Positions 21,424 to 30,810 of a DNA stretch of 64,000 bases are shown one piece after another; positions within the stretch are counted from its first letter, which is position 1, and every line of letters starts with the position of its first letter. The position numbers and the translations under genes are program-made. The notes beneath the pieces are model-generated. The model saw only the letters and a list, made by a program, of their open reading frames with translations, searched no databases and was not told the origin of the DNA. The stretch comes from Nitrosomonas sp. (GTDB taxonomy: Bacteria; Pseudomonadota; Gammaproteobacteria; Burkholderiales; Nitrosomonadaceae). The stretch lies in contig JADJES010000005.1 in the NCBI GenBank assembly GCA_016708955.1, forward strand, positions 1-64,000, written 5' to 3'.

Positions 21424-22800
21424 ATGGGCGCAGATATCGAACGAGAAAGCATTGACCCAAAATCAAATTTTATTAGCCGCTGTTTGCATCATCAGGGGAG
21501 TGTTTTGCTCTCATCTGACTTAAATGAACATGGGGCAATTTTTCAATACTACTTGCGACAGTTTATAACTGATCTTGTTGGGAGAAGTTGGAGAGTTGTT
21601 AATGGTTTTGAAATTTCGCTTAATACTAATAAATTAAAGATTGCTCATGGTAATTTCTATATTGATGGAATCTTATGTAGAAACATCGAAGATTGTTGGT
21701 ATGAGAGTAGCAATAATAAATTAGATAAATTACAGCCCTATGCTCCAGCTCCAGAATTGGCAAATAATAACGATGGACCCACAAATTTAACCTCTTCAGA
21801 TTTCATAGTTTACCTTGAATGCTGGGAACGACATGTTAACTCTATACAACGCCCTGAAATTAAGGAAATTGCGCTGCGTGGACCTGATACATCATCGCGA
21901 ATGGAACTTGCCTGGCAGGTGCGAGTACTGACTTATGAGCTCTTTCAGAAGTATGCTAACGATATCAGTGAAGCATTAAAACTCAGACAAGGATCGGATA
22001 CATTTAATGGAGAGAGAAAAAATTTTAACGACTCAATCAATGGTACAAATGCGCAAATTAAGGAAAAGGGGCAAAAAATATTAGATGCTTTTGATATGAC
22101 TAGCCCAACTTTGCGCGCATGGGCAAGAAAGCCTTCTGATGCTAACGAGCCTTGCTCGATATCTGCAGATTCACAATATCGTGGATTTGAAAATCAGCTT
22201 TATCGGGTGGAAATACATAGACCTGGGGTTTTAGGCGATGATGACGTGCCGACTTTCAAATGGTCTAGAGAAAATGCTTCAATTACTTTTAAGATCCTTC
22301 CACAGAGTGTTACTTATAGTAACGAGGGAGAATTTGGAAAGATTGCATTAGCCATAGAAAAGCTCGGTCCGGATCGACGTTATGGCCTATGTGTTGGTGA
22401 TTGGGTTGAGTTGACTAATGATGCTATTGAGTTTGGTCAACAAGTGTTACCTTTGGCGAGAATCACAAATATAGATGCTAACCTTGGTGATCTTATTCTC
22501 TCAATAGAAAAGACAACAATACCTATAACAGACTGCACCATGCTACGACGTTGGGATCAGAATTCATTAATTAATAATATCAATGACGCCGGAACTATTA
22601 ATATTCAGGAAGGTACAAGTGCTGCCTATGACAAAGAAGATTGGATTTTTTTAGAACATGGAATCAAAATCCAATTTCAGCCTGGCGGAAATTATCGACA
22701 CGGGGATTACTGGCGCAATACTGATGGAATCAAGAGACATCGCGCCATTTTAGGTGTGCATAAAACTGGTAGTGAAATAAAAAATTTATATGAGAAATAA
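21424..22800 (+). CDS. DUF6519-type eCIS protein
   Basis: A 458-residue protein resembling DUF6519 proteins that close many eCIS operons. Matches include the N-terminal HHQGSVLLSSDLNEHGAIFQYYLR (in parts), VVNGFEIS, the FYIDGILCRN segment, FIVYLECWERHVN, RVEIHRPG and FKWSRENAS. The function is not established. Position at the end suggests surface attachment or fibre-like decoration. It starts behind GAGGAG. The last residues, after YRHGDYWRNTD, end somewhat abruptly, so the tail may be shortened. AT content is higher than in the baseplate genes. Confidence 0.72.
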   Translation: MGADIERESIDPKSNFISRCLHHQGSVLLSSDLNEHGAIFQYYLRQFITDLVGRSWRVVNGFEISLNTNKLKIAHGNFYIDGILCRNIEDCWYESSNNKLDKLQPYAPAPELANNNDGPTNLTSSDFIVYLECWERHVNSIQRPEIKEIALRGPDTSSRMELAWQVRVLTYELFQKYANDISEALKLRQGSDTFNGERKNFNDSINGTNAQIKEKGQKILDAFDMTSPTLRAWARKPSDANEPCSISADSQYRGFENQLYRVEIHRPGVLGDDDVPTFKWSRENASITFKILPQSVTYSNEGEFGKIALAIEKLGPDRRYGLCVGDWVELTNDAIEFGQQVLPLARITNIDANLGDLILSIEKTTIPITDCTMLRRWDQNSLINNINDAGTINIQEGTSAAYDKEDWIFLEHGIKIQFQPGGNYRHGDYWRNTDGIKRHRAILGVHKTGSEIKNLYEK

Positions 22801-23145
22801 CCTAGATACTGAAAGGTATTTTCCTGAAAAATTGCATTGGTTCATTTTTTAGAAAATGAAACTGTTGCTAATATTTTGGATTCGATTTCGTTCTCTTATT
22901 TATCGTTCTTCTGTGCGCCATACTTTCTGTGAGAAATAGCAGTAATGCCAGTGCGCGATGGCATCATTAATTGTTGGTAGGTTTGGGCTATTTAATATTT
23001 TGTTTTGGGTTGAAGGGGCGACAATTGTAGTCATGATTGTTCACCGCGGGCTTTATGTCGACCCTATACCTCGCGAAAAGTGTATCGAGATTACTTCCTG
23101 TGATGAGGATTGGAATGCAATTGGCTTTATAAATGGAGTATAAGC
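22801..23145. other. Gap between eCIS operon and secreted protein gene
   Basis: 345 bases without a supported gene. A 61-codon open frame (22958-23143) lacks a ribosome site and family likeness. The stretch may contain the promoter of the following gene, but no consensus stands out. Confidence 0.4.
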
Positions 23146-24107
23146 ATGGAAAAAAGGTATTTATTTTCTGTCGTTTTTGTTTTTTTGTTCTGCGCACCAC
23201 TAGCCAATGCACAGAGCTACGTGGTTTCAAAAACAGAAATTTTTACGCCACAGAAAAAGAAAGTTTTGCTTTTGGAAGACTCTGCAAATCAGAAAAAAAT
23301 AATCTTGTTCCAAACTAACCTACGTGTGAATACGGATGGATCACCATTGTCTTATCATCCGCAAGATCCACGTGGGAAGGATAAGGCTCTTAATAACGTC
23401 TGTAACGCAATTGTTGTTAAAAAGGGGGCTTCTGAGAAGAATCTTTGTTTTTCTAATTTTAGCGAAGCTATCGGTATATTTGAGAAATTTAGAGATAGTA
23501 ACTATCAAACATTTCCTGAAGGCTTCCGAATTACTTGGGAGAATGTTTTATCAACTATCAGCGAAAATGGTAAAAATATCCCATGTATTTTCAAATCAGG
23601 AGAGTATGCAGGCTATTTTGGTTCGTTGACGGCACTAAAAAATGGTTTAACTCGGGACAAAGGTGAATGCGAAATCAACGACCAAGTAAATCCAATGACG
23701 GTACCAGCTTTGGTATTAGTCGGTGGGAAGAATGTAGTAAAAGATTTTGGTGCAAAAGTTGGCGATTTGCTTGTTGCTTACAATCCGAAAACACAGCATT
23801 TTAGTTCGGCGATCATTGGGGATGTTGGACCAAGGGATAATCTAGGTGAAGGTTCAGTTTTATTAAATATGAAGCTTCTCGGATTAAGTACTCCACCAAC
23901 TAACAAAGCAGAAACCTTCAAGCTATCTATCGAAAATACTCAAGTATTAGTGGCCATCATTCCATCTTCGCGGTTAATCCGAGAAATCAAACCCCCCCAC
24001 AAGAAAAAAAAGAGAAGGGGGGGGAAAAAGGGGGGAAAGAAGCAGGATTTGCCACACCCAAGCAATTTATCGATCTTATGAAGTCATTTCAACCCATGTT
24101 AAATTGA
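23146..24107 (+). CDS. Secreted GH75 (chitosanase)-like protein, frameshift near the end
   Basis: A secreted protein with signal peptide MEKRYLFSVVFVFLF ending at ANAQ. The body has IRVNTDGSPLSYHP-like and PMTVPALVLVGG segments, then VGDLLVAYNPKTQHFSSAII, a GDVGP pair and LGEGSVLLNMKLLG. The GDxGP...GEGS pattern is that of GH75 fungal-type chitosanases, where Asp and Glu act as catalytic acids, so a glycan hydrolase is likely but unproven. I start at ATG 23146 before the signal peptide. Near 23990-24045 the DNA becomes strings of C7, A8, G8, A5 and G6 and the frame shifts. The frame GFATPKQFIDLMKSFQ restores a normal ending at 24107. Confidence 0.6.
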
Positions 24108-24158
24108 TAGGCTGATGGCATTTTTATTGAACCTGCTGGCTCGACAAAATTTACCCAA

Positions 24159-24531
24159 TCAAATTTTCAATGATCTTTTATTCTTAAGCGCATCTATTAG
24201 AGTTAACGTAGCTTTCTCCCCATCATACGTAATAGCTACATCTTTCCCAGCAACAGGTTTACCATCAACAGCATTTAATTGGTGCACAATATAATCCTTG
24301 TTGACCTGCTGATAAAAAACAGCATTGTCTTTATCAATATGAATAATTTGCCCTTCATACTGATTTTTATCAACTCGGAGTTTTAGCTAAATAAATATTG
24401 TAGACACCCGGCTTGATACCTTCATCAACCTTCTTGATAGTGCCCATCGTTTCCCATTCATTATTATTCTGAGTTTGTAGAATCTTTTGTCCATTCATTA
24501 CAATCATTCGTAGCTTTGCGGGTGTCGTCAT
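24159..24531 (-). CDS. KfrB-like plasmid protein (one frameshift)
   Basis: Read on the minus strand from ATG at 24531: MTTPAKLRMIVMNGQKILQT, then WETMGTIKKVDEGIKPGVYN and IYLAKTP. After a single-base shift near 24375 it continues DKNQYEGQIIHIDKDNAVFY, QQVNKDYIVH and a short tail to a stop at 24159. The pattern GIKPGVYNIYLA...YEGQIIHIDK...YQQ...H matches the KfrB domain of IncP-like plasmids, found beside partition and regulatory genes. It lies 39 bases downstream of the ParB gene on the same strand, so they may share an operon. The function of KfrB is poorly known. Confidence 0.66.
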
Positions 24532-24570
24532 TTCAAATTAGTTGTAAGTAGGATTACTGGCAAGATTAAA

Positions 24571-25627
24571 TTATCCTGCTTCCTGTTGTCCGGCAATTTC
24601 TTCCAGTATTTTCATGAGATCGAAAGACTCTGATCTTTCCATGCCATGCAAAAAGGCAATCAATTGCAGTGCGCCGCTCCCCTTGGCTGAGAAGCTGCCA
24701 TCTTGCAAGCGCTTTGATGGTGAATTGAACGATATTGGAACAATTTCTGCCTTGCTCAAAATAATCACTAATCTTGGTTTTTAGTAACTCTTTATTATCG
24801 TTAGATAGATCACGCATTAAATCCTGTGGCTTGCGTTTGTCTTTTTTAATCAGATTGTAAATAGAGTCCAGCAATGAAGGCGAGGCACCTTGTTTTTGAT
24901 CGTTGTTATTAGCTGAAGTGGTATTCGATTTGTCTTCAGTATTGGATACTCGATCATCCGCAGAATTAGATGGAGGCGTTTTTTTCAGCTTTAAGAATTT
25001 ACTGAATTGGTATACATCCAATCGTGATATTTCTTCTTGTGTACTGAGTGCCAGCCAAGTGATTACTTCCTCTTTATTGGCTTTATACAGCCTTGTTAAA
25101 TCATAGAGTGCAGTGACATCCGTGCAACGGCCTGTCCGGTACACATCTGCGAGTGGATCAGGCAGATCAAGGAGTGTGGCGTGCATGGTGATATAAGGAT
25201 TGGTTTTGCCAATGAGCCTGGCAATTTCAGACTTGGTTTTACCGCCCGCCAGTTGCCGCCCAATAAAGTCAGCAATCTCTCTGGAAGTTAAATCATCTCT
25301 TTGCAGATTCTCGATCACCTGATCAGCTTCACTGTAATCGGTATCAATGAATGCCGGAATCTTGGTTAACCCGGCATTAATGCTGGCGCGATAGCGTCTT
25401 GCGCCATGATTAATGATATAGGTTCCCGGTTTATCCGGATTGGGGCGAACCGATATCGGTGATTTCACTCCGCGTAATTTAATCGTCTCCGTTAATTCTC
25501 GTAACGTTTCCTGATTAAATTCCTTCCTGGGTTGATGGATATCTTCGCTGATCAGCGTGATGTCAATTTCTGTCGCGCCGATAGGCGCAACAAGCCCTTT
25601 TTTATTTTCCTTTTTTCTTCCTGTCAT
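24571..25627 (-). CDS. ParB/KorB-like DNA-binding partition and regulatory protein
   Basis: About 352 residues. The N-terminal ParB nuclease-like fold shows DIHQPRKEFNQETLRELTET, a GVKSPISVRP segment, and INHGARRYRASINAG. The DNA-binding part has TSREIADFIGRQLAGGKTKS, EIARLIGKTNPYITMHATLL and DLPDPLADVYRTGRC, as in KorB/ParB. A polar Ser/Asn-rich linker precedes the C-terminal dimerisation part. The end is best read after a one-base shift near 24710, giving LQLIAFLHGMERSESFDLMK instead of an Arg-rich tail. It is divergent from the TrbA-like gene, as korB and trb genes often face each other's control regions, and probably represses and partitions. Confidence 0.85.
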
Positions 25628-25777
25628 TTTTATCGTGGGCCTAACTTGCGCTCGTTATACTGGGCAAATTTTTTTAATTTTTATGATTAGAAAGATAGAA
25701 ACTATGGATGCAGTCATCAACAAATAAAAACCGCGCAAAAAGGTTCTTGTTTTTGTTTTTTTCTAGCTACTCTCGTA

Positions 25778-25802
25778 TCAGAAAACGGCTTACGTTTTCT
25801 GA
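25778..25802. promoter_or_regulatory. Perfect 10-bp inverted repeat (operator or hairpin)
   Basis: TCAGAAAACG, a five-base loop GCTTA, then CGTTTTCTGA. Both arms match exactly. It lies about 150 bases upstream of the parB-like start. No T-run follows on either side, so an operator or partition-site element is more likely than a terminator. Confidence 0.5.
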
Positions 25803-26065
25803 TTCTCCAGATTTTCCATCAATTACTCATCCACCCTCTATTCATAGCATTCTAAGGTAACTATTAATATTAAGTATATTAATACAAATCAATGATGTAA
25901 TTATTTTAAAGTTTGATTTCTATTTTAAGCCTATTATTAATAATTATCCATAAACTATGTATATAACGAAACTATTATTTAGCCCTCCATTGAATTAATG
26001 AATTTGTGTTTTTATTTTGGATTAAAATAGCAGCAAAACACCTGCAAAACAATGGTGCTGATTAG

Positions 26066-26078
26066 TTAAGCTGCTTAA
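26066..26078. promoter_or_regulatory. KorB-like operator palindrome TTAAGCTGCTTAA
   Basis: A 13-base palindrome, TTAAGC-T-GCTTAA, 25 bases before the TrbA-like start. It closely resembles the IncP KorB operator TTTAGC-S-GCTAAA, with compensating changes in both arms. Binding by the neighbouring ParB/KorB-like protein is inferred. Confidence 0.55.
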
Positions 26079-26103
26079 ACCCTAAAAATGGCAGGGCTAT
26101 TAT

Positions 26104-26475
26104 ATGTACAATTTAATCTTAATCACAAATATTTTGCGTATCCTTGATGAAAAGGATATGACCAAATCAGAATTGGCAGAAAAGGCGGGGGTCTCCATCT
26201 CTTTTTTTACCGATCTGACCAATGACAAAGCCAATCCATCACTCAGAATTATAGAAGCGATCGCAGAAGCACTCGAGACCCCACTGCCGATGCTATTGGA
26301 TAGTTCGGATATGAGCACGGCTGATCTTGAAGCATTAACCAATCGAAAGCTAAAGCATTTGCCTAAAGGTTTTGTCTGGAAAGGGGGCGTGCTGAGTGAA
26401 TATGAAGCTTATCAAGTCGAGCAATGGGATAAAAAGAACAGAGCGTTTTTATTAAAAAATAAAAGTAAGAAATAG
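26104..26475 (+). CDS. trbA: TrbA-like HTH (XRE) regulator
   Basis: A 123-residue regulator with an N-terminal XRE helix-turn-helix: MTKSELAEKAGVSISFFTDL then NDKANPSLRIIEAIAEALET. The C-terminus LPKGFVWKGGVLSEYEAYQV fits the TrbA family of IncP plasmids, which represses the trb operon. It lies directly upstream of trbB, as in IncP. It overlaps nothing, and the putative operator upstream suggests auto- or KorB control. The exact start is uncertain because the first methionine codon at 26104 lacks a good ribosome site, and an in-frame ATG occurs at 26158. Confidence 0.8.
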   Translation: MYNLILITNILRILDEKDMTKSELAEKAGVSISFFTDLTNDKANPSLRIIEAIAEALETPLPMLLDSSDMSTADLEALTNRKLKHLPKGFVWKGGVLSEYEAYQVEQWDKKNRAFLLKNKSKK

Positions 26476-26516
26476 CCAAAGTAATAAAAAGCAGTAGAAA
26501 AACAGTAAAAAAAGTA

Positions 26517-26545
26517 TTGCACAAAATGTAATTACGTTATATTGT
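26517..26545 (+). promoter_or_regulatory. Likely trb operon promoter
   Basis: TTGCAC (26517-26522), a 17-base spacer, then TATTGT (26540-26545), 31 bases before the trbB start. The spacing and near-consensus boxes suit a sigma-70 promoter, in the position of the trbB promoter of IncP plasmids. Confidence 0.55.
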
Positions 26546-26576
26546 AATGTCGTGTGTAAGTTGTTGGAGTATTCGC

Positions 26577-27542
26577 ATGACATCGCAAGATCAATTACCT
26601 CACATCACAACCGTTAAAGATCGCGCAAAGAGCAAGCTGGAGCGCGACGCACGGGAAATACTGTCCGCCTTGCAAGATCCTGAAACGGTTGAAATCATGG
26701 TCAATGCCGATGGCCGTATCTGGCAAGAGAAGCTGGGTCAAAAGATACAACATATCGGAAATATCCAGGCTGCTCAGGTTGAAGCCGTTATCAAAACGGT
26801 TGCAGGTTTCCACGGCAAGGAAGTCAATCGATTCAATCCGATGATTGAAGGTGAATTTCCGCTCGATAATTCACGCTTTGCCGGTCAACTACCTCCCATT
26901 GTTTCATCCCCCACATTTGCCATCCGTAAAAAAGCCATCAAGATTTTTACGCTTGAGCAGTATGTGGAAACCGGCGTGTTGTCGCCAAGACATGCTGATG
27001 TCATCAAAGATGCTGTGCGCAAGCACCGCAACATTTTAGTCATTGGTGGCACCGGATCAGGTAAAACAACCTTGATCAACGCCATTATCAATGAAATGGT
27101 TTTGAGTGACCCGGATGAGCGCATCTTCATCTTGGAGGATACCGGCGAGATTCAATGCGCTGCCCAGAATTTTGTTCAGTATCACACCACACTCGATGTC
27201 GATATGACGCAGTTGTTAAAAACAACCTTGCGTATGCGCCCGGATCGCATTCTGGTCGGTGAAGTGAGAGGCCCTGAAGCACTGGATTTGCTCGATGCCT
27301 GGAACACCGGCCATGAGGGCGGTGCTGCCACATTGCACGCCAATGATGCGCTATCAGGACTAACCCGCCTGGAATCCCTGATTTCACGCAATCCTTCAGC
27401 ACCGAAAGAAATTATGCCATTAATCGCAGAGGCGGTTGATATGGTCGTGCATATCACGCGCACACCCCACGGCAGAAAAATCCAGCAGATTATCGAAGTA
27501 CAAGGTTTTAAAAGAGGAAGTTACCAAATCAAGAAGCTGTAA
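26577..27542 (+). CDS. trbB: TrbB, VirB11-type secretion ATPase
   Basis: A 321-residue hexameric ATPase driving pilus assembly and transfer. Walker A GGTGSGKTT lies near residue 157. The Asp box FILEDTGEIQC, the Walker B area RPDRILVGEVRGPEALDLLD and the His box GHEGGAATLHAND are all present. I choose ATG 26577 because the TrbB-like start MTSQDQLPHITTVKDRAKSK follows. A start at 26547 would add ten unlikely residues. First gene of a gapless trb operon, intact. Confidence 0.95.
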   Translation: MTSQDQLPHITTVKDRAKSKLERDAREILSALQDPETVEIMVNADGRIWQEKLGQKIQHIGNIQAAQVEAVIKTVAGFHGKEVNRFNPMIEGEFPLDNSRFAGQLPPIVSSPTFAIRKKAIKIFTLEQYVETGVLSPRHADVIKDAVRKHRNILVIGGTGSGKTTLINAIINEMVLSDPDERIFILEDTGEIQCAAQNFVQYHTTLDVDMTQLLKTTLRMRPDRILVGEVRGPEALDLLDAWNTGHEGGAATLHANDALSGLTRLESLISRNPSAPKEIMPLIAEAVDMVVHITRTPHGRKIQQIIEVQGFKRGSYQIKKL

Positions 27543-27563
27543 ATCATCCATAGGAGCCAGTCT

Positions 27564-27953
27564 ATGAAACTGATTCATATCAAGGATATCTCTCCATTCT
27601 TTTGTTTCTTCTCAATCGCTTTTTTGTTTGCGCTGTTGTTTTCAATTGATAACGCACAAGCCGCTGTTGGCGCAGGCGGTGCGCTTCCCTATGAAACCTG
27701 GCTGGTGAATCTCAGAAACTCCGTCACCGGTCCCGTTGCTTTTACCCTATCCATTGTCGGCATTGTCGTTGCAGGCGGCATTCTGATCTTTGGTGGCGAA
27801 CTCAATGCGTTTTTCCGCACATTGATTTTTATCGTGCTGGTTATGGCATTACTCGTCGGTGCCAACAACATCATGACCAATCTATTTCAGGGTGCGGTTA
27901 TTCCGGGTGAAATACCCCAAGACCAGGAATCAATCGTAAATTCACAGGAATAG
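27564..27953 (+). CDS. trbC: TrbC, VirB2-type pilin
   Basis: A 129-residue conjugative pilin precursor. A long signal region with a hydrophobic core (FFCFFSIAFLFALLF) ends around NAQA, followed by a short mature part with two membrane segments (VAFTLSIVGIVVAGGILIFG and TLIFIVLVMALLVGANN). This is the VirB2/TrbC layout. In IncP the pilin is cyclised, which cannot be judged here. It starts behind an AGGAGC-like site. Confidence 0.9.
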   Translation: MKLIHIKDISPFFCFFSIAFLFALLFSIDNAQAAVGAGGALPYETWLVNLRNSVTGPVAFTLSIVGIVVAGGILIFGGELNAFFRTLIFIVLVMALLVGANNIMTNLFQGAVIPGEIPQDQESIVNSQE

Positions 27954-27964
27954 GAGGCAAACTC

Positions 27965-28276
27965 ATGGCGCTTCGAACCATACCTATCCGCCAATCGGGA
28001 AACCGTCCTAACCTGTTTATGGGCGGCGACCGGGAACTGGTTATGTTTTCTATCCTGATTGCAGCGACTTCCATCTTTGTGGCGATGGAAATCAAGGCTA
28101 CGCTCTTTGGCATAGCACTGTGGATCTTTGCACTGTTTGCACTACGACTGATGGCTAAAAATGATCCGCAACTGCGTCATGTTTACCTGCGCCAGATGCA
28201 ATACAAAAAATACTATCCGGCGCGAAGCACTCCTTTTTATGACAATACCCGCACACAGGAAAAACAGCATCTATGA
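27965..28276 (+). CDS. trbD: TrbD, VirB3-type membrane protein
   Basis: A 103-residue inner-membrane protein. It has the VirB3/TrbD start LRTIPIRQSGNRPNLFMGGD followed by two close membrane segments (LVMFSILIAATSIFVAM, FGIALWIFALFALRLMA) and DPQLRHVYLRQMQYKKYYPA. VirB3 proteins pair with the VirB4 ATPase, here the next gene, which it overlaps by four bases. Confidence 0.92.
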   Translation: MALRTIPIRQSGNRPNLFMGGDRELVMFSILIAATSIFVAMEIKATLFGIALWIFALFALRLMAKNDPQLRHVYLRQMQYKKYYPARSTPFYDNTRTQEKQHL

Positions 28277-30810
28277 TTGCCGCCATCACAATTCTTATCG
28301 CAATCTCTGGAGCTGCGCTGCTCTTGATACTGTTTATCCGTATCCGTGATACGGGTAAAGAATTACGACTGGATCAACATCGATCCAAAGCAATGGGCTT
28401 TGCCGATCTGCTGGTGTATGCGGCGGTGGTGGAAGATGGCGTAATTGTCGGCAAGAACGGTTCATTGATGGCCGCCTGGGTATTTTGCGGCGATGATACG
28501 GCCAGCAGTACCGAGATTGAGCGTGAACGGGTGTCATTCCGCATTAACCAAGCATTATCACGCTTAGGTAATGGCTGGATGATTCATGTGGATGCCATCA
28601 GAAAACCCGCACAAGGTTATTCAGACAAAGCGCACTCCAATTATCCCGATCCTGTGACCGCTGCCATTGACGAGGAGCGGCGCAATCTGTTCGAGCGTAT
28701 CGGCACAATGTATGAGAGCTGTTTTATCGTATCACTCACGTACTTGCCGCCGATGCTGGCGCAGCGCAAGTTTGTAGAACTGATGTTTGACGATGAAGCC
28801 CAAGCACCGGATCAAAAAGCCAGAACACAAGGGCTGCTGGAATATTTCCAGCGCGAATGTGCCAACTTTGAATCCCGATTATCCAGCGTATTTCATCTGT
28901 CGCGCTTAAAAAGCCGCAAGCTGGTCAATGAAGACGGTACCACCATCACCCATGATGATTTCTTGCAGTGGCTGCAATTATGCGTGACCGGCCTGGATCA
29001 TCCAATGGTGTTACCAGCTAATCCCATGTATCTGGATACGCTGCTGGGTGGTCAGGAAATGTGGGGCGGGGTCGTGCCTAAAATTGGCCGCAATTTTGTT
29101 CAGGTGGTCTCGATTGAAGGTTTTCCGCTGGAATCCTCACCCGGCATGTTAAATCTGCTCTCTGAATTGCCAGGCGTATACCGCTGGTCATCGCGGTTTA
29201 TCTTTATGGATACGCATGAAGCAGTCAATCATCTGGAAAAATTCCGCAGACGCTGGAAACAAAAAATTCGTGGATTCTTTGACCAGGTGTTTAATCTGCA
29301 AAGCAGCAACATCGATGAAGACGCGCTGAATATGACTGAAGATGCGCAGTCAGCGATTGCAGAGACCAATAGCGGTTTTGTCGGGCAAGGCTACTATACC
29401 AGCGTGGTTGTGCTGATGATGGAAGATCGGGCAGCATTGGAAGAAGCCGGGCGAAAGGTAGAGAAAGCCATCAATCATCTGGGCTTTGCCGCACGGGTGG
29501 AAACCATCAACACGATGGATGCGTATCTGGGAAGCCTGCCCGGTCACGGTGTCGAGAATGTGCGCAGACCCCTCATCAATACCATGAATCTGGCTGATCT
29601 GTTGCCGGTCAATACCATCTGGACAGGAAAACCTATCGCCCCTTGTCCGATGTATCCCCCTAATTCACCGCCCTTGATGCATTGCGTCACACAAGGAGCA
29701 ACGCCTTTCCGGCTGAATCTGCATGTACGCGATCTGGGTCACACCTTCATGTTCGGACCTACAGGCGCCGGTAAATCCACGCATCTGGCATTGATTGCCG
29801 CGCAATTGCGGCGTTATCAGGGTATGTCGATTTATTGCTTTGATAAGGGGCTATCGATGTATCCGTTGACCAAAGCAGTGGGTGGTCAGCATTTCACGGT
29901 AGCAGGGGATGATGAATCGCTGTCTTTCTGTCCCTTGCAGTTCTTGCAGACCAAGGGTGATCGTGCCTGGGCGCTGGAATGGATTTGTTTGATGGTAGAA
30001 CTAAACGGCATCACAGTCACCCCTTTACAGCGTAACGAAATCAGTCAGGCCATTACTAACATGCATCAAAGCGGCTCAAAAACCTTATCGGATTTGTCAG
30101 TGACGATCCAGGATGAATCCATACGCGAGTGTCTTCGGCAATACACCATCGACGGCATGATGGGGCATTTACTCGATGCTGAAGCCGATGGATTGAATCT
30201 CTCGACCTTCACCACGTTCGAGATCGAAGAATTGATGAATCTCGGTGATAAATACGCACTGCCCACCTTGCTGTATCTGTTTCGCCGCATCGAGCGCAGT
30301 CTGCATGGTCAACCTTCTGCCATCATTCTGGATGAAGCCTGGTTGATGCTGGGTCATCCGGTGTTTCGCGCCAAGATTCGCGAATGGCTCAAGGTCATGC
30401 GTAAAAACAATTGTCTGGTATTGATGGCAACCCAAAGCCTGTCGGATGCGGCTAACAGCGGGATTCTCGATGTCATTGTTGAATCCACCGCCACCAAGAT
30501 ATTTCTGCCCAACGTATTTGCGCGTGATGAAGAGGCTTCGGCACTCTACCGGCGCATGGGATTGAATACACGCCAGATTGAGATCTTGGCTTCTGCGATT
30601 CCCAAACAGCAATATTACACGGTGTCCGAGAACGGCAGGCGGCTCTACGACTTGGCGCTTGGGCCATTGGCACTGGCGCTTATAGGATCTACGGATAAGG
30701 AATCAATCGCCACGATTAAAAACCTGTGTGACAAGTATGGAGACCGCTGGGTTAACGAATGGTTGGCGATCAAAGGATTAACGTTATCTGATTATGGAGT
30801 TGCCGCATGA
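28273..30810 (+). CDS. trbE: TrbE, VirB4-type secretion ATPase
   Basis: An 845-residue ATPase, the main motor of the mating-pair apparatus. It starts with a membrane segment (AAITILIAISGAALLLILFI), then the VirB4 N-terminal domain (FADLLVYAAVVEDGVI). Walker A GPTGAGKSTH lies near residue 497, Walker B AIILDEAWLML near residue 684, and the conserved NCLVLMATQSLSD region follows. Full length and intact, overlapping trbD and trbF by four bases. Confidence 0.96.
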   Translation: MIAAITILIAISGAALLLILFIRIRDTGKELRLDQHRSKAMGFADLLVYAAVVEDGVIVGKNGSLMAAWVFCGDDTASSTEIERERVSFRINQALSRLGNGWMIHVDAIRKPAQGYSDKAHSNYPDPVTAAIDEERRNLFERIGTMYESCFIVSLTYLPPMLAQRKFVELMFDDEAQAPDQKARTQGLLEYFQRECANFESRLSSVFHLSRLKSRKLVNEDGTTITHDDFLQWLQLCVTGLDHPMVLPANPMYLDTLLGGQEMWGGVVPKIGRNFVQVVSIEGFPLESSPGMLNLLSELPGVYRWSSRFIFMDTHEAVNHLEKFRRRWKQKIRGFFDQVFNLQSSNIDEDALNMTEDAQSAIAETNSGFVGQGYYTSVVVLMMEDRAALEEAGRKVEKAINHLGFAARVETINTMDAYLGSLPGHGVENVRRPLINTMNLADLLPVNTIWTGKPIAPCPMYPPNSPPLMHCVTQGATPFRLNLHVRDLGHTFMFGPTGAGKSTHLALIAAQLRRYQGMSIYCFDKGLSMYPLTKAVGGQHFTVAGDDESLSFCPLQFLQTKGDRAWALEWICLMVELNGITVTPLQRNEISQAITNMHQSGSKTLSDLSVTIQDESIRECLRQYTIDGMMGHLLDAEADGLNLSTFTTFEIEELMNLGDKYALPTLLYLFRRIERSLHGQPSAIILDEAWLMLGHPVFRAKIREWLKVMRKNNCLVLMATQSLSDAANSGILDVIVESTATKIFLPNVFARDEEASALYRRMGLNTRQIEILASAIPKQQYYTVSENGRRLYDLALGPLALALIGSTDKESIATIKNLCDKYGDRWVNEWLAIKGLTLSDYGVAA

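Larger units (their letters stand above)
25628..26103. other. AT-rich divergent control region between parB-like and trbA-like genes
   Basis: 476 bases, strongly AT-rich in the middle (25860-26000). It must hold divergent promoters for the minus-strand parB-like and plus-strand trbA-like genes. Two palindromes are marked separately. AT-richness next to parB would also suit an origin or partition site, but no iteron series is visible. Confidence 0.5.

Noticed and set aside
22958..23143. A 61-codon frame between the DUF6519 gene and the secreted protein
   Set aside because: No ribosome site, odd composition, no family likeness.
24108..24158. Possible terminator between the GH75-like and KfrB-like genes
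   Set aside because: The convergent gap is short and no stable hairpin with a T-run could be drawn.
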